In this document: one piece after another, positions 27,102 to 35,197 of the stretch
Layout: every line of letters starts with the position of its first letter
Position numbering within the stretch: position 1 is the first letter of the stretch
Assembly (NCBI GenBank): GCA_016125165.1
Contig: WGMH01000008.1
Coordinates: forward strand, 53,559-117,558
Direction of reading: 5' to 3'
Length of the DNA: 64,000 bases
From: Alphaproteobacteria bacterium
GTDB taxonomy: Bacteria; Pseudomonadota; Alphaproteobacteria; Micropepsales; Micropepsaceae
Position numbers and translations under genes: made by a program
Notes under the pieces: model-generated
What the model saw: only the letters and a program-made list of their open reading frames with translations
Told to the model about the DNA's origin: nothing
The model's database searches: none

Positions 27102-27428
27102 ATGGGCGGAATGCTGGCGAAGGACACTTCAGAGATCGCAGTATCGCCGACCGATATTGTCGCGCGGATGCCCGATATGGTTGCCGCGTCCATCGACGAA
27201 GTGACTGCACTTATGAGTGTCGAAGTCAGCCGCTATTTCATCCTCGACAAGGGCGGCACAGTCATATGGGACCGCATCCTGAAACCCATTCTGGTTTCGG
27301 ATTTATGCGCCGCCTTGGTGCAGGACTACGAGGTCACGCCCGAAGCGTGCGAGCGCGACGTGCTGGAATTCCTGAATGAGATGCTGAAGCGGCGCCTTAT
27401 ACAGATTCAGGCTGGCGCTGGCGTCTAG
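27102..27428 (+). CDS. PqqD-family peptide-recognition (RRE) protein, lasso B1-like
   Basis: 108 residues from ATG 27102; ATG 27111 is a close alternative. Family features: SEVSRYFILDKGGTVIWDRILKP-type winged-helix core (seen as VEVSRYFILDKGG and VIWDRILKP), then SDLCAALVQDYEVTPEACERDVLEFLNEM. PqqD-like RRE domains bind leader peptides in RiPP pathways; as separate small proteins they are the B1 subunit of lasso-peptide maturation. Its B2-like and kinase-like partners are encoded on the opposite strand at 29.7-31.0 kb. No precursor peptide or cyclase gene is next to it, so the partner peptide is unknown. Confidence 0.82.
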   Translation: MGGMLAKDTSEIAVSPTDIVARMPDMVAASIDEVTALMSVEVSRYFILDKGGTVIWDRILKPILVSDLCAALVQDYEVTPEACERDVLEFLNEMLKRRLIQIQAGAGV

Positions 27429-27909
27429 AAGCTGCGTCCTTGGCCTCAGGAGACACCGCTGAAGCCATCGGGGCCAAACCCCGAATTGAGACCGGTCTCG
27501 TCCACCTCTATGTCCGAGACATGCGGCTTCGGCCAAGGCTGCCGGTTTCCTGCGCCATTGGCAGCATCCGGCTGCGACTGTTCGTGCCCGATGGAAGTAT
27601 TTGTCACGCGCTACACCCGAATTCTGTCTACCCGGCAGACCGCCTGCCGTTCCCCTATACGCCCCAACAAACCGCTGTGGGTCTGATCGAAGCATATACG
27701 AAAAAGTACGCTACCGCGCTGCGCCGAGGCAAGGTCATCTTGCGCCCCCGGACAAACCGCACTGCACCCTCATCGGCCGATCCGGCATACTTGTGACAGG
27801 ATTGCAACATCGAACGCGGGGACTTGCGCCAGGAGGCCGTCCGGAGCAAATCCAGCCTTCCTTCAGGCAGGCTTCCCTCAGGCTCGTACAACGGCGCAGA
27901 GGATCATCG
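27429..27909. other. 481-bp stretch with no confident gene, inside the PqqD/nucleotidyltransferase arm
   Basis: Two weak candidates lie here. A 118-codon rightward frame (27440-27796, TTG start, no ribosome site) has codon use not unlike its neighbours and ends in an RGKVILRPRTNR tail. A 58-codon frame at 27510-27686 is cysteine-rich near its start (ETCGFGQGC, GCDCSC) but has no ribosome site. Neither resembles a known family or shows a lasso leader motif. The AGAGGA just before 27910 is the ribosome site of the next gene. Confidence 0.4.
27440..27796 (+). CDS. hypothetical protein (weak candidate)
   Basis: 118 codons from a TTG directly after the PqqD-like gene, 12 bp past its stop. Internal sequence includes GLVHLYVRDMRLRPRLPV and SIRLRLFVPDGSICHAL, followed by a basic tail. 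No family recognised, no ribosome site at the TTG. The codon pattern is plausible but not decisive, so it may be non-coding. If real it would be the third gene of the right-facing arm and a candidate substrate or partner of the PqqD-like protein. Confidence 0.25.
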   Translation: MASGDTAEAIGAKPRIETGLVHLYVRDMRLRPRLPVSCAIGSIRLRLFVPDGSICHALHPNSVYPADRLPFPYTPQQTAVGLIEAYTKKYATALRRGKVILRPRTNRTAPSSADPAYL

Positions 27910-29712
27910 ATGCATGCGATACTTCTGGCCGCGGGACGCGGCAGCCGAATGGGCGCACACGCAGAGACTGTGCACAAATCCCTGCTGCGCATCGGCGCAG
28001 AGACATTGATTGCACGAATGATCGACGCGCTCGATGTCTGTGGCGTCGATGCCATCACCATCGTTACAGGCCATGAAGCTGGACGTATCCGCGAACATCT
28101 GACCGACCGGTATCCGGGCCGGCAATTCAAGTTCGTTCACAACCCTTATTATGCGACGACCAACAATATCGTCTCGCTGCACATGGCGTTTGAGACCTTG
28201 CCGTCCGGCGAAGACGTTTTGATCGTGGAAGGCGATCTCATCTGCGACCGCTTGGTTCTGGAGCGGGTTCTGGCAAATCCCTCGCCCAACATCGCACTGG
28301 TGAGTCCCTATCAGCGCGGAATGGACGGCACGCTCGCCGTGTTCCGCGGCGATACCATCGAGAGACTCGTTCTTTCACATCAGCAGACAGACGGCTTCAA
28401 GCCAGATGGCGCATACAAAACCGTCAACATCTACAAGCTCGGCGCGGAGTTTTGCGATCTGCACTACCGGCCGCGCCTTGCCGCTGCCATCAGTGCGGGC
28501 AGTCGCAATGATTATTACGAGGCCGTTCTGTCCGAAATGCTCCTGGAACCGGCGCTGCATGGAGCGCTGCGGGCAGAGGTCGCAGATCCCGGATCATGGT
28601 CGGAAATCGACAATCCAAACGATTTGGAAATCGCGCGTTTCCGGTTTGAGCCGGAGAATCGCCGCGCCCAACTCGACAAAGCATTTGGCGGCCTCTGGAA
28701 TTTTCCGGTCGCCGACTATTGCTATCCCAAAAATGCACGATTCCCGGATGCCCGGGCGCTAAACGAGCTGCAAGACCATTTTCAGACGCTGATCACGAAC
28801 TATGGATCGGCGCAACATGTTCTAGATCGCAAGATGGCAGACTTCATGGGCTGTCTGCCGCGCTTCACCGTTGCGCTCAATGGCCTGTCGCAAGTCTATC
28901 CATTTTTGCGCAATCGCTTCATCAATGCCCGCGTTCTGTTGCCCACGCCGAGTTTCGGCGAATATGCGCGCATGTTCCCGGATGCGGACACCTATGACGA
29001 CGAGGTCGGGATTGATGTGGAAGCCTTGCAGAAACGGCTGACGAATTTCGATGTCGTCGTAATCGTCAATCCTAACAATCCCACCGGATCCTGGATACCG
29101 ACTATGGCCATTTCCGGCTGGGTGCACGAATATCCCCGACAGACTTTCATCGTCGATGAATCTTTCGCTGCCTTCGCACGCTCGCAGAGACTGCTACAGA
29201 CCTATGCCGAATTGCCGGAGAATGTCATCGTTCTGAACAGTCTTGGAAAGTCACTCGGTGTGCCGGGCGTGCGCCTTGGCATGGCCTATTCGAGCAGTTC
29301 AGATTTTATCAAAGCCCTCCGCGCTGAACTTCCTATCTGGAACATGAACGCGGTTGCCGAAGCGATGCTGGAAATGGCGCTGCGGCGGCGCGCTGATATC
29401 AACCGAACATTCCAGCAGGTACGCATCGACCGGGATGCGATGGCTGAGAGCCTGAAGCGAAATCCCGCCGTTGAGAATGTCTGGCCCAGCGAAGGCAATT
29501 TCCTTCTCGTGCGCCTCCACCTTCCGAAGGAACGTTTGGGCGCCTTCCTGGACCATCTTCTGCAGCATCATGGTTTCTATGTGAAAGATATCTCGGCGAA
29601 ATTCCGGCAACCGGGAGCATGGGTACGTTTGTCGGTGGGATTGCCGGAACAGAACGAACGCCTGCTGGAGGCCATGACCAATGCACTTCAGGCTCTCAGC
29701 CGAACCAGTTGA
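27910..29712 (+). CDS. bifunctional cytidylyltransferase (LicC/PntC-like) fused to CobD/HisC-type PLP enzyme
   Basis: 600 residues from ATG 27910, with AGAGGA upstream. Residues 1-245 are a nucleotidyltransferase: LAAGRGSRMG, then VHKSLLRIG where most relatives have PK, HNPYYATTNNIVSLHMA and IVEGDL, as in phosphocholine or 2-aminoethylphosphonate cytidylyltransferases. Residues 260-600 are a class-I PLP enzyme: NPNNPTGSW (387-395), VDESF with D416, and the PLP lysine K447 in NSLGKSLGVPGVRLG, closest in style to threonine-phosphate decarboxylase CobD or HisC. The combination suggests that one protein makes a CDP-amino-alcohol or CDP-aminophosphonate. PEP mutase is absent from the window. A CDP-alcohol phosphotransferase is encoded 2.5 kb away on the opposite strand. 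Confidence 0.85.
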   Translation: MHAILLAAGRGSRMGAHAETVHKSLLRIGAETLIARMIDALDVCGVDAITIVTGHEAGRIREHLTDRYPGRQFKFVHNPYYATTNNIVSLHMAFETLPSGEDVLIVEGDLICDRLVLERVLANPSPNIALVSPYQRGMDGTLAVFRGDTIERLVLSHQQTDGFKPDGAYKTVNIYKLGAEFCDLHYRPRLAAAISAGSRNDYYEAVLSEMLLEPALHGALRAEVADPGSWSEIDNPNDLEIARFRFEPENRRAQLDKAFGGLWNFPVADYCYPKNARFPDARALNELQDHFQTLITNYGSAQHVLDRKMADFMGCLPRFTVALNGLSQVYPFLRNRFINARVLLPTPSFGEYARMFPDADTYDDEVGIDVEALQKRLTNFDVVVIVNPNNPTGSWIPTMAISGWVHEYPRQTFIVDESFAAFARSQRLLQTYAELPENVIVLNSLGKSLGVPGVRLGMAYSSSSDFIKALRAELPIWNMNAVAEAMLEMALRRRADINRTFQQVRIDRDAMAESLKRNPAVENVWPSEGNFLLVRLHLPKERLGAFLDHLLQHHGFYVKDISAKFRQPGAWVRLSVGLPEQNERLLEAMTNALQALSRTS

Positions 29713-30127
29713 CTGTGGAACAGTTGCTGCTGTCGCCGCCAATCACCGTCACGCCGCTGACATTCAACCAGGCATGGGCCGCAATGGGGCGTTGCGAAAC
29801 AGGCAAATCGACAGGCGCACCCATTCTGCGAAGTCCCAAATAGATCGTGCAGTCTATGCCACGGCGCCGGAGCATTTGCCGCGCGGCAATGGTTTGCGCG
29901 AGGCATTGCGGCGCCATCGGCAGTCGAAGAGCGACCTGCTCCACCGTTTGGCCCACACGCTGCGCAATCGCTGACGCATCCGGGTGGGACGCGGGAGGAG
30001 CTTCGCGATACTGCCGCCCCATCGCCCTGGCCGTGATGCGAAACGGTAGCGCGTGTACGGCAACATGCGCGGCGACAAGCAGCAATGCCGCCTCCACCTG
30101 CATCATCCTGTGACCGATTCGCGTCAT
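29696..30127 (-). CDS. lasso peptide biosynthesis B2-like transglutaminase-fold protease
   Basis: 143 residues from ATG 30127, 7 bp after the kinase stop; a longer frame to 30190 would overlap the kinase gene. The cysteine-protease core is visible: C75 in APQCLAQTIAARQMLRRRG and H118 in AAHAWLNVSG. The segment RRRGIDCTIYLGLRR is typical of B2 proteins, which cleave the leader of lasso precursors. The N-terminus is hydrophobic (AALLLVAAHVAVHAL). It ends 17 bp inside the 3' end of the convergent fusion gene. No lasso cyclase is encoded in the window, so its substrate need not be a lasso peptide. Confidence 0.85.
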   Translation of the reverse strand: MTRIGHRMMQVEAALLLVAAHVAVHALPFRITARAMGRQYREAPPASHPDASAIAQRVGQTVEQVALRLPMAPQCLAQTIAARQMLRRRGIDCTIYLGLRRMGAPVDLPVSQRPIAAHAWLNVSGVTVIGGDSSNCSTVNWFG

Positions 30128-30134
30128 GCTGCGC

Positions 30135-31019
30135 TCACAAAAACGCCTGTTCCAGCAAAGCCACCGATTCTTCAATGCGCGAAAGATCAATCGGCCGTGT
30201 CAGCGCAAAGGCGCGCACGGCACCGGCAAGCTGCGAACAGGATTGAAACGTCTCCCGCTCCCGGCCCAACGGCTTTACGAACATCCGGCAATAGGTATGA
30301 CGGAGACTCAACTCCAGCGTTTCGTGCAGATCGAGACAGTCGAGGGACGGCTGCCCGCCCCTACGCAATTCGACCAGCGCATCCAGCCGCACGGGATCTC
30401 GCGGCGCGCGGTCTGCCATAAGCTCGAATTTTTCAATTTCCGGCAGAAGCCGCTCGGCTTGTGGCAGTTTGAGCGCATCGATGGCATCGCCCAGAAGCCT
30501 GATGCGGCCATAACCGGGCGCAGCCCATGCCGCGCCATGATGAAACGACAGCGCGGACACGTCGTCGATCAGCAATCTATGACCCCGGCGCATAAGATAC
30601 GCGGCCATCGTGCTTTTGCCCGCGCCCGAGTGACCGACAAAGCCCACACCCAACCCACCGATACTGACGACCGTGGCGTGCAGAGGCAAAAGCCCACGCT
30701 GATGCAGAAGAACACCAAATGCGAGACCGAGCAGCCGCCACCGCAATGCGGCTGATCCTTCCAGCCCCGTATCGGTACGGATCGTTGTACCGCGCGTGAT
30801 TTCGAAGCGCCCGATATCGGGAAAATTCAGCGAAACGCGATCAGGCGTGGCTTCAAAGCCGGCCACCTCCGGCATGCTGTTCCAATGCGGAATGTCCGCG
30901 CGGGAAATGTGAACATCGGTTTCTTCCGGGCCATGAGCTTCAGGCAAATCGCCAAGGTCGATTTCGGACTGCACGTCGAGTCCGAACAGGCGATAGCGAT
31001 GACCAGCGGCCGCACGCAT
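30135..31019 (-). CDS. HPr kinase/phosphorylase-like serine kinase
   Basis: 294 residues from ATG 31019, which has GGGAG at 8 nt; ATG 31037 has no ribosome site and overlaps the upstream gene. The N-terminus YRLFGLDVQSEIDLGDLP is typical of stand-alone HprK-like kinases of peptide and polysaccharide loci. Walker A is GHSGAGKST at 129-137 and LLIDDVSALS follows. The phosphorylase signature of true HprK is not evident, and no HPr gene is adjacent. Homologues in some lasso clusters phosphorylate the peptide. Here a peptide, or free serine feeding the nearby CobD-like domain, are both conceivable (inference). Confidence 0.85.
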   Translation of the reverse strand: MRAAAGHRYRLFGLDVQSEIDLGDLPEAHGPEETDVHISRADIPHWNSMPEVAGFEATPDRVSLNFPDIGRFEITRGTTIRTDTGLEGSAALRWRLLGLAFGVLLHQRGLLPLHATVVSIGGLGVGFVGHSGAGKSTMAAYLMRRGHRLLIDDVSALSFHHGAAWAAPGYGRIRLLGDAIDALKLPQAERLLPEIEKFELMADRAPRDPVRLDALVELRRGGQPSLDCLDLHETLELSLRHTYCRMFVKPLGRERETFQSCSQLAGAVRAFALTRPIDLSRIEESVALLEQAFL

Positions 31020-31023
31020 GCCG

Positions 31024-32199
31024 TCACGCTCCCGCATTTGGAAGCCGCGCGCGCTTCAGCGCAAGACGCGTGAACGTCTCTACGCCATGAAGCGCATCTT
31101 CCACAGCCTGCTTGCAGCGGTATTTGCGTACCATGCCGCGCAACTGGCGCTGGTTCTGTGCTTTTCTTCCGAGCCACGCCGGGTCACTTGGAGGCCGAGG
31201 TACCGGCGCGACGATGCAATCGATGACCTGCTGCGTAACCCGGTCCCAATTGTAGGTCGCGCGCATGCATGTATCTGCTTTGGCATGCCACGCCAAGAGC
31301 TCGCTTTCGGGGCACTTGTTCAGGCCATGCAAAATGGCGCTTGCCGCCGCTACATCATCAAGCGGGATGTTGGGGATCCAGCCATCGGCCGGAAATCCGC
31401 ATTGCGGCGTCGCGACCGGCAACAGGCCGATTGCCGTAGCTTCCAGAACCGTGGTCGGGTTGGAATCCGAACGGCCACACGCCAAGAGAAAATCGAATTG
31501 TCCGAGCAGCGTCCGGCAAAAGCTGTTGCTCCAATCGGCCCACCCATGGTGAACGATGCGCCCGGACAGCATGCGCCGTTCAAGGCGCGCATACTCCCGC
31601 CTCAACGTTCCGGAAGGGCGCATACGATCGCCGGTGGCGCCGATCCAGTGAAAGGACAAATCCGGATTTGCATCGGCGAGATCGCAAAAGTAGTCGACGC
31701 CCTTCATGGGTCCTGCATTGCCGACATAGACGAAGCGCCGCTTTCGCGGCGGATTGAATCCGAATTTGGTGCGCGGATAGTCCGCCGGTTCGATGCCAAG
31801 ATCGCATCGCATCGTTTTGTAGTGCCAATGCGAGAGCGGCGAGCGCTCCATCCCTTCCGTCCAATACGGACCGCACAGTGCGAGATAGTGGTCGGCCAAT
31901 TCGACAAGCGGATCGATCGCGGCAGCATCGAGCGGCATGCCATAAGAGAAGGGGCAAAATACGATGCGTTTCGCCCAGCCACTCTGCCGAAAGGACCGAT
32001 TGAATATCGATGCCTCGCCATAACGGTCGGGATGGCCAAGCAGAATGTCACCGGCGGCCGGCTCGACCACGCCTGGATCGCCCGGGTCGTGCACTTCAAG
32101 CGTAAATTTGGACGACAATCGCTTTGCCAGTTCGTGCGTGATGCGCTGTGGCGTCTTGAGGTGGGGGCCTCTGCGATAGACGAAATGCAGCGTGCTCAT
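31024..32199 (-). CDS. putative glycosyltransferase, paralogue of the 24813-25979 gene
   Basis: 391 residues from ATG 32199, which overlaps the stop of the upstream CDP-alcohol phosphotransferase gene (ATGA). It shares with its plus-strand paralogue GDILLGHPDRYG, HWHYKTMRCDLG, RRFVYVGNAGPMKGVDYF, DFLLACGRSDSNPTTVLEA, TPQCGFPADGW and IPLDDVAAASAIL. The GT-B C-terminal half is recognisable; the sugar is not. The start at 32199 aligns the HFVY N-terminus of the two paralogues, which supports it over upstream in-frame codons. Confidence 0.82.
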   Translation of the reverse strand: MSTLHFVYRRGPHLKTPQRITHELAKRLSSKFTLEVHDPGDPGVVEPAAGDILLGHPDRYGEASIFNRSFRQSGWAKRIVFCPFSYGMPLDAAAIDPLVELADHYLALCGPYWTEGMERSPLSHWHYKTMRCDLGIEPADYPRTKFGFNPPRKRRFVYVGNAGPMKGVDYFCDLADANPDLSFHWIGATGDRMRPSGTLRREYARLERRMLSGRIVHHGWADWSNSFCRTLLGQFDFLLACGRSDSNPTTVLEATAIGLLPVATPQCGFPADGWIPNIPLDDVAAASAILHGLNKCPESELLAWHAKADTCMRATYNWDRVTQQVIDCIVAPVPRPPSDPAWLGRKAQNQRQLRGMVRKYRCKQAVEDALHGVETFTRLALKRARLPNAGA

Positions 32200-32969
32200 G
32201 GCTTCGCCATCAAAACAGGCATCAGCCATTTGCGCGCCGAGGCGAGGACAGGCGGATACCAGAGGCCGGCAAGGCATCCCGCGACAATCGGCGCCTCCGA
32301 GCCGGGAAAAAAACAAACGCCTGCCAGAAAGGCGATATTGCAAACCCACGCCGTGGGCCGGATTTGCCGTTCGATCTGCGCGAAACGACTGAACAGCAAA
32401 CGCCAGCCGCCGCGGTCCGCCACCCTCGCAGAACGACGTTGCGCAGCTTCGCGTTGCAGTCGGTGAACAAGCGTATGTGCGACGGCCGGAGCGGCTAGCT
32501 TCTTCTGCGCAAAGCGGTAGGCCCTAAGATCGGTCAGTCCTTGCGAAAGCAGGTAGGCGACACAAAGCGTCGCGATCCAGATGTTTCCGTGCAGCACATG
32601 CAGGCACGCGCGCGAAAGCCCCGACAGTCCAAGCACAACCCGATCCGCCGCCAGATCCAGCCTTGCGCCGGCAAGCGAACTTTTGCCTTTCAACCGCGCT
32701 AATGCACCGTCGGAACAATCCAGAATGAAGAAGATTCCATAGGCGATGCCTGCCGCTGCCCACCAACCCGCAACAAAAAGGCCTGCAGCCAAAACACCGA
32801 ACGCCCCGCCCAGAAGCGTGACGGCATTCGGCGTAAGAACGGTGAAGTTGGCGAGCAGAAAAGTGAGCGGTTCGGATGACGCCGTGAACGGCCGCTCAAG
32901 GGCGTTGATTGTCTTCGTGCAGCGGCGAACCTCTGCGAAGGGATAGGGTCGGCTGCCTGCGAAAGTCAT
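32196..32969 (-). CDS. CDP-alcohol phosphatidyltransferase family membrane enzyme
   Basis: 257 residues from ATG 32969, overlapping the upstream stop by 4 bp. The full family motif D(x)2DG(x)2AR(x)8G(x)3D(x)3D is present with D84, D87, G88, A91, R92, G101, D105 and D109. Several membrane helices flank it. The family moves a phospho-alcohol from or to CDP. Together with the cytidylyltransferase/PLP fusion in this locus, I infer transfer of an amino-alcohol phosphate or aminophosphonate head group to a lipid or glycan, rather than housekeeping phospholipid synthesis. Confidence 0.88.
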   Translation of the reverse strand: MTFAGSRPYPFAEVRRCTKTINALERPFTASSEPLTFLLANFTVLTPNAVTLLGGAFGVLAAGLFVAGWWAAAGIAYGIFFILDCSDGALARLKGKSSLAGARLDLAADRVVLGLSGLSRACLHVLHGNIWIATLCVAYLLSQGLTDLRAYRFAQKKLAAPAVAHTLVHRLQREAAQRRSARVADRGGWRLLFSRFAQIERQIRPTAWVCNIAFLAGVCFFPGSEAPIVAGCLAGLWYPPVLASARKWLMPVLMAKP

Positions 32970-33784
32970 GTTCGCGCTGTCTGGCGCCGAGAGAGCACCC
33001 AGCGGTACGCATCGCCCAAGGCCCGCTTCAGGTTGTAGCCGTGCGGAAGATATCGCCGCTGCACACGCCCGTTCCGGAGCACGAAGGGCGCAAGGTCGGT
33101 GGTTACCGATTCCGTTTGCCCACCAAGAAGCGCCACATTGCGCAGCGCCTCTTCGCCTGCAAGGAAATCATGGTTCTGATGTATTGCCAGCACGCTGGCA
33201 GTGGCATCGATCACCTTGCTGCCACTGCGCATGGCTTCGGACACAAGCCAGTGATCCCACCAGCCGCGGCCTATGGCAAATGGCGGCACCTTGCGAAACA
33301 TTGTGTTGGGAAAGGCGAAATAGTCGATCGCCTTGGGACCCCAGCGCACGCCTTTTTCCATAGCGCGGCGTCGCATGGTGCTTTCCCAATCCGGACGTGA
33401 AAAATCGATCGCATAGCGGACATAGAGATTCGTGCGCTGGCCGATCAGGAGAAAATCACCGGGTGGGACAGCATCGATCGCGCGCATGATATCACGCATA
33501 AGGATGATGTCTGCGTTCACATAGAGCATCAATCCGCCATGGGTGACTTCATGCGCCTTGGCAAAAACCGAACTCAGCAGCGGCGTACCGAACTCGTTGT
33601 ACGCAACATCGGCGATGTGTTCTGTGCCCAATGCGCGCGCGGTTTCGCTCGTGCCCGAATCGTTGCCAAGCAGGATCACCCGCGGCTTCGGCCTGAGCGC
33701 GAGCCAGCTTTGAATGGCATTGCGCTGGGCCACACCGATATGGCGCGTAAACGCCTTTGGCGTTGCGAAAATGGTGAGTGTCAC
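32966..33784 (-). CDS. putative GT-A type glycosyltransferase
   Basis: 272 residues from a GTG at 33784. The N-terminus MTLTIFATPKAFTRHIGVAQ and RVILLGNDSGTSETARALG, with LMLYVNADIILMRDI as a DxD-like site (NAD) and a WWDHWLVSEAM segment near the C-terminus, resemble the GT-A enzymes of surface polysaccharide loci. There is no signal peptide or membrane helix. It is the first gene of the left-facing arm and is coupled to the CDP-alcohol phosphotransferase (ATGA overlap). It diverges from the nucleotide-sugar dehydrogenase across 81 bp. Donor unknown. Confidence 0.7.
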   Translation of the reverse strand: MTLTIFATPKAFTRHIGVAQRNAIQSWLALRPKPRVILLGNDSGTSETARALGTEHIADVAYNEFGTPLLSSVFAKAHEVTHGGLMLYVNADIILMRDIMRAIDAVPPGDFLLIGQRTNLYVRYAIDFSRPDWESTMRRRAMEKGVRWGPKAIDYFAFPNTMFRKVPPFAIGRGWWDHWLVSEAMRSGSKVIDATASVLAIHQNHDFLAGEEALRNVALLGGQTESVTTDLAPFVLRNGRVQRRYLPHGYNLKRALGDAYRWVLSRRQTART

Positions 33785-33865
33785 GTTGGGGCTGAACGCT
33801 TGTCGGTACCTGCGGGCATGCTATAGGAACGGCACAAGACATGGCTAGGGACGTTTCGCGCCGGC

Positions 33866-35197
33866 ATGGCCCACATTGCGGTAGTTGGTCTGGGCAAGCT
33901 GGGCGCCCCCCTCCTCGGTGTTCTGGCCAGTGGCGGCCATCGCGTCATGGGCGCGGACATCAATCCGGATTTGGTAAACGCCATTCGAAATCGCGCGGCT
34001 CCAGTCCCGGAACCGGGACTTGCGGAATTGCTTGGCGATCCGGGCACGAGGGTCGGCGCGACAACCGATGTTCGCGAAGCCGTTGACGGCAGCGACATCA
34101 GCTTCATTGTCTTGCCCACGCCAAGCGAGCCGAGCGGAAAATTCTCGTGCGCGGCTGTCGCCGATGCCGTGCGCCAAATCGGCGCAACGCTCAAGGGGCA
34201 TACGGGTTATCATCTTGTCGTCGTCGTCAGCACTGTTATGCCGGGCGACATGGATGCCATCATCCGGCAGACGCTCGAGGATAGCGCAGGCCGATCCACC
34301 GGCGACACGCTTGGCCTTTGCTACAATCCCTCTCTGGTAGCACTCGGCAATGTCGTGGCGGGATTCCAGAAACCGGACCTCATCATCATCGGCGAATCCG
34401 ATGCGCGCGCGGGTGATATGCTGGAAGGCATTCACCGATCCATTTGCACGAACAGTCCCGCGATCCGCCGCATGTCGCTGCGCAATGCAGAGATCGCAAA
34501 GATCGCCATCAACAGCTTCGTCACCACGAAAATCTCCTTCGCCAACATGCTCTCGGAAATTTGTGATCGCGTGCCCGGCGCCGATGCTGCTGTTGTGACT
34601 GAAGCTGTGGGCTGCGACCCGCGTATCGGCGGAAAATACATACGGCCCGCGCTCGGTTACGGCGGCCCCTGCTTTCCCAGAGACAACGCCGCCTTTGCAT
34701 CATTTGCGGAATCGCTCGGTGCGGGCGCGGATTTGGCGGAGGCGGCAGACCGTATCAATCGCCGGCAAGTGGCACGTGTGTGTGCACTCGCGCAAACCCA
34801 TCTGCCAATGGGAACCATTGCAATACTTGGCATGAGCTATAAGCCCGGCACGCCCAACTGCGAGGAGAGCCAGTCAATCATGCTGGCGCGCGCGCTATCG
34901 GATGCGGGATACCGCGTTTTGATTTCCGATCCCGCTGCGCTCGATTTGGCAAGCGCACTGCTTGGCGACCGGGCCCAACCCATGGCGGATGCCGCAGAGG
35001 CCGTTCGCTCCGCAGATTTGGCAATCATAGCGACGCCTTGGCCTGACTATTCGCAATTGCCAGAAAGCGCCTTCTGCCGGCCGGGCAAAAAACTGACGGT
35101 GATCGATTGCTGGCGACTGGAATGGCTAGGTGCGCTGTCTGAACACATCAACCTGATCTATCTTGGACAAGGCGGCCCTGATCTTGCCCGATCGTGA
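33866..35197 (+). CDS. UDP-glucose/GDP-mannose dehydrogenase family protein
   Basis: 443 residues. Rossmann start AHIAVVGLGKLGAPL, active-site cysteine C269 in GYGGPCFPRDN, and the C-terminal domain with ILGMSYKPGTPNCEESQS. It performs a four-electron NAD-dependent oxidation of a nucleotide-sugar C6 alcohol to a uronic acid; the sugar cannot be told from sequence. The next gene, a GDP-mannose-3,5-epimerase-like enzyme, starts inside its 3' end, so both probably act on the same nucleotide-sugar pool that feeds the glycosyltransferases here. Confidence 0.92.
   Translation: MAHIAVVGLGKLGAPLLGVLASGGHRVMGADINPDLVNAIRNRAAPVPEPGLAELLGDPGTRVGATTDVREAVDGSDISFIVLPTPSEPSGKFSCAAVADAVRQIGATLKGHTGYHLVVVVSTVMPGDMDAIIRQTLEDSAGRSTGDTLGLCYNPSLVALGNVVAGFQKPDLIIIGESDARAGDMLEGIHRSICTNSPAIRRMSLRNAEIAKIAINSFVTTKISFANMLSEICDRVPGADAAVVTEAVGCDPRIGGKYIRPALGYGGPCFPRDNAAFASFAESLGAGADLAEAADRINRRQVARVCALAQTHLPMGTIAILGMSYKPGTPNCEESQSIMLARALSDAGYRVLISDPAALDLASALLGDRAQPMADAAEAVRSADLAIIATPWPDYSQLPESAFCRPGKKLTVIDCWRLEWLGALSEHINLIYLGQGGPDLARS

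Noticed and set aside
27510..27686. 58-residue cysteine-rich peptide as a RiPP precursor
   Set aside because: No ribosome site, no leader motif of a known class, and poor codon support; kept only as a weak possibility in the gap entry.
29696..31037. Canonical lasso-peptide gene cluster
   Set aside because: B1-, B2- and kinase-like proteins are present, but the essential asparagine-synthetase-like cyclase and a precursor are not found in the window.
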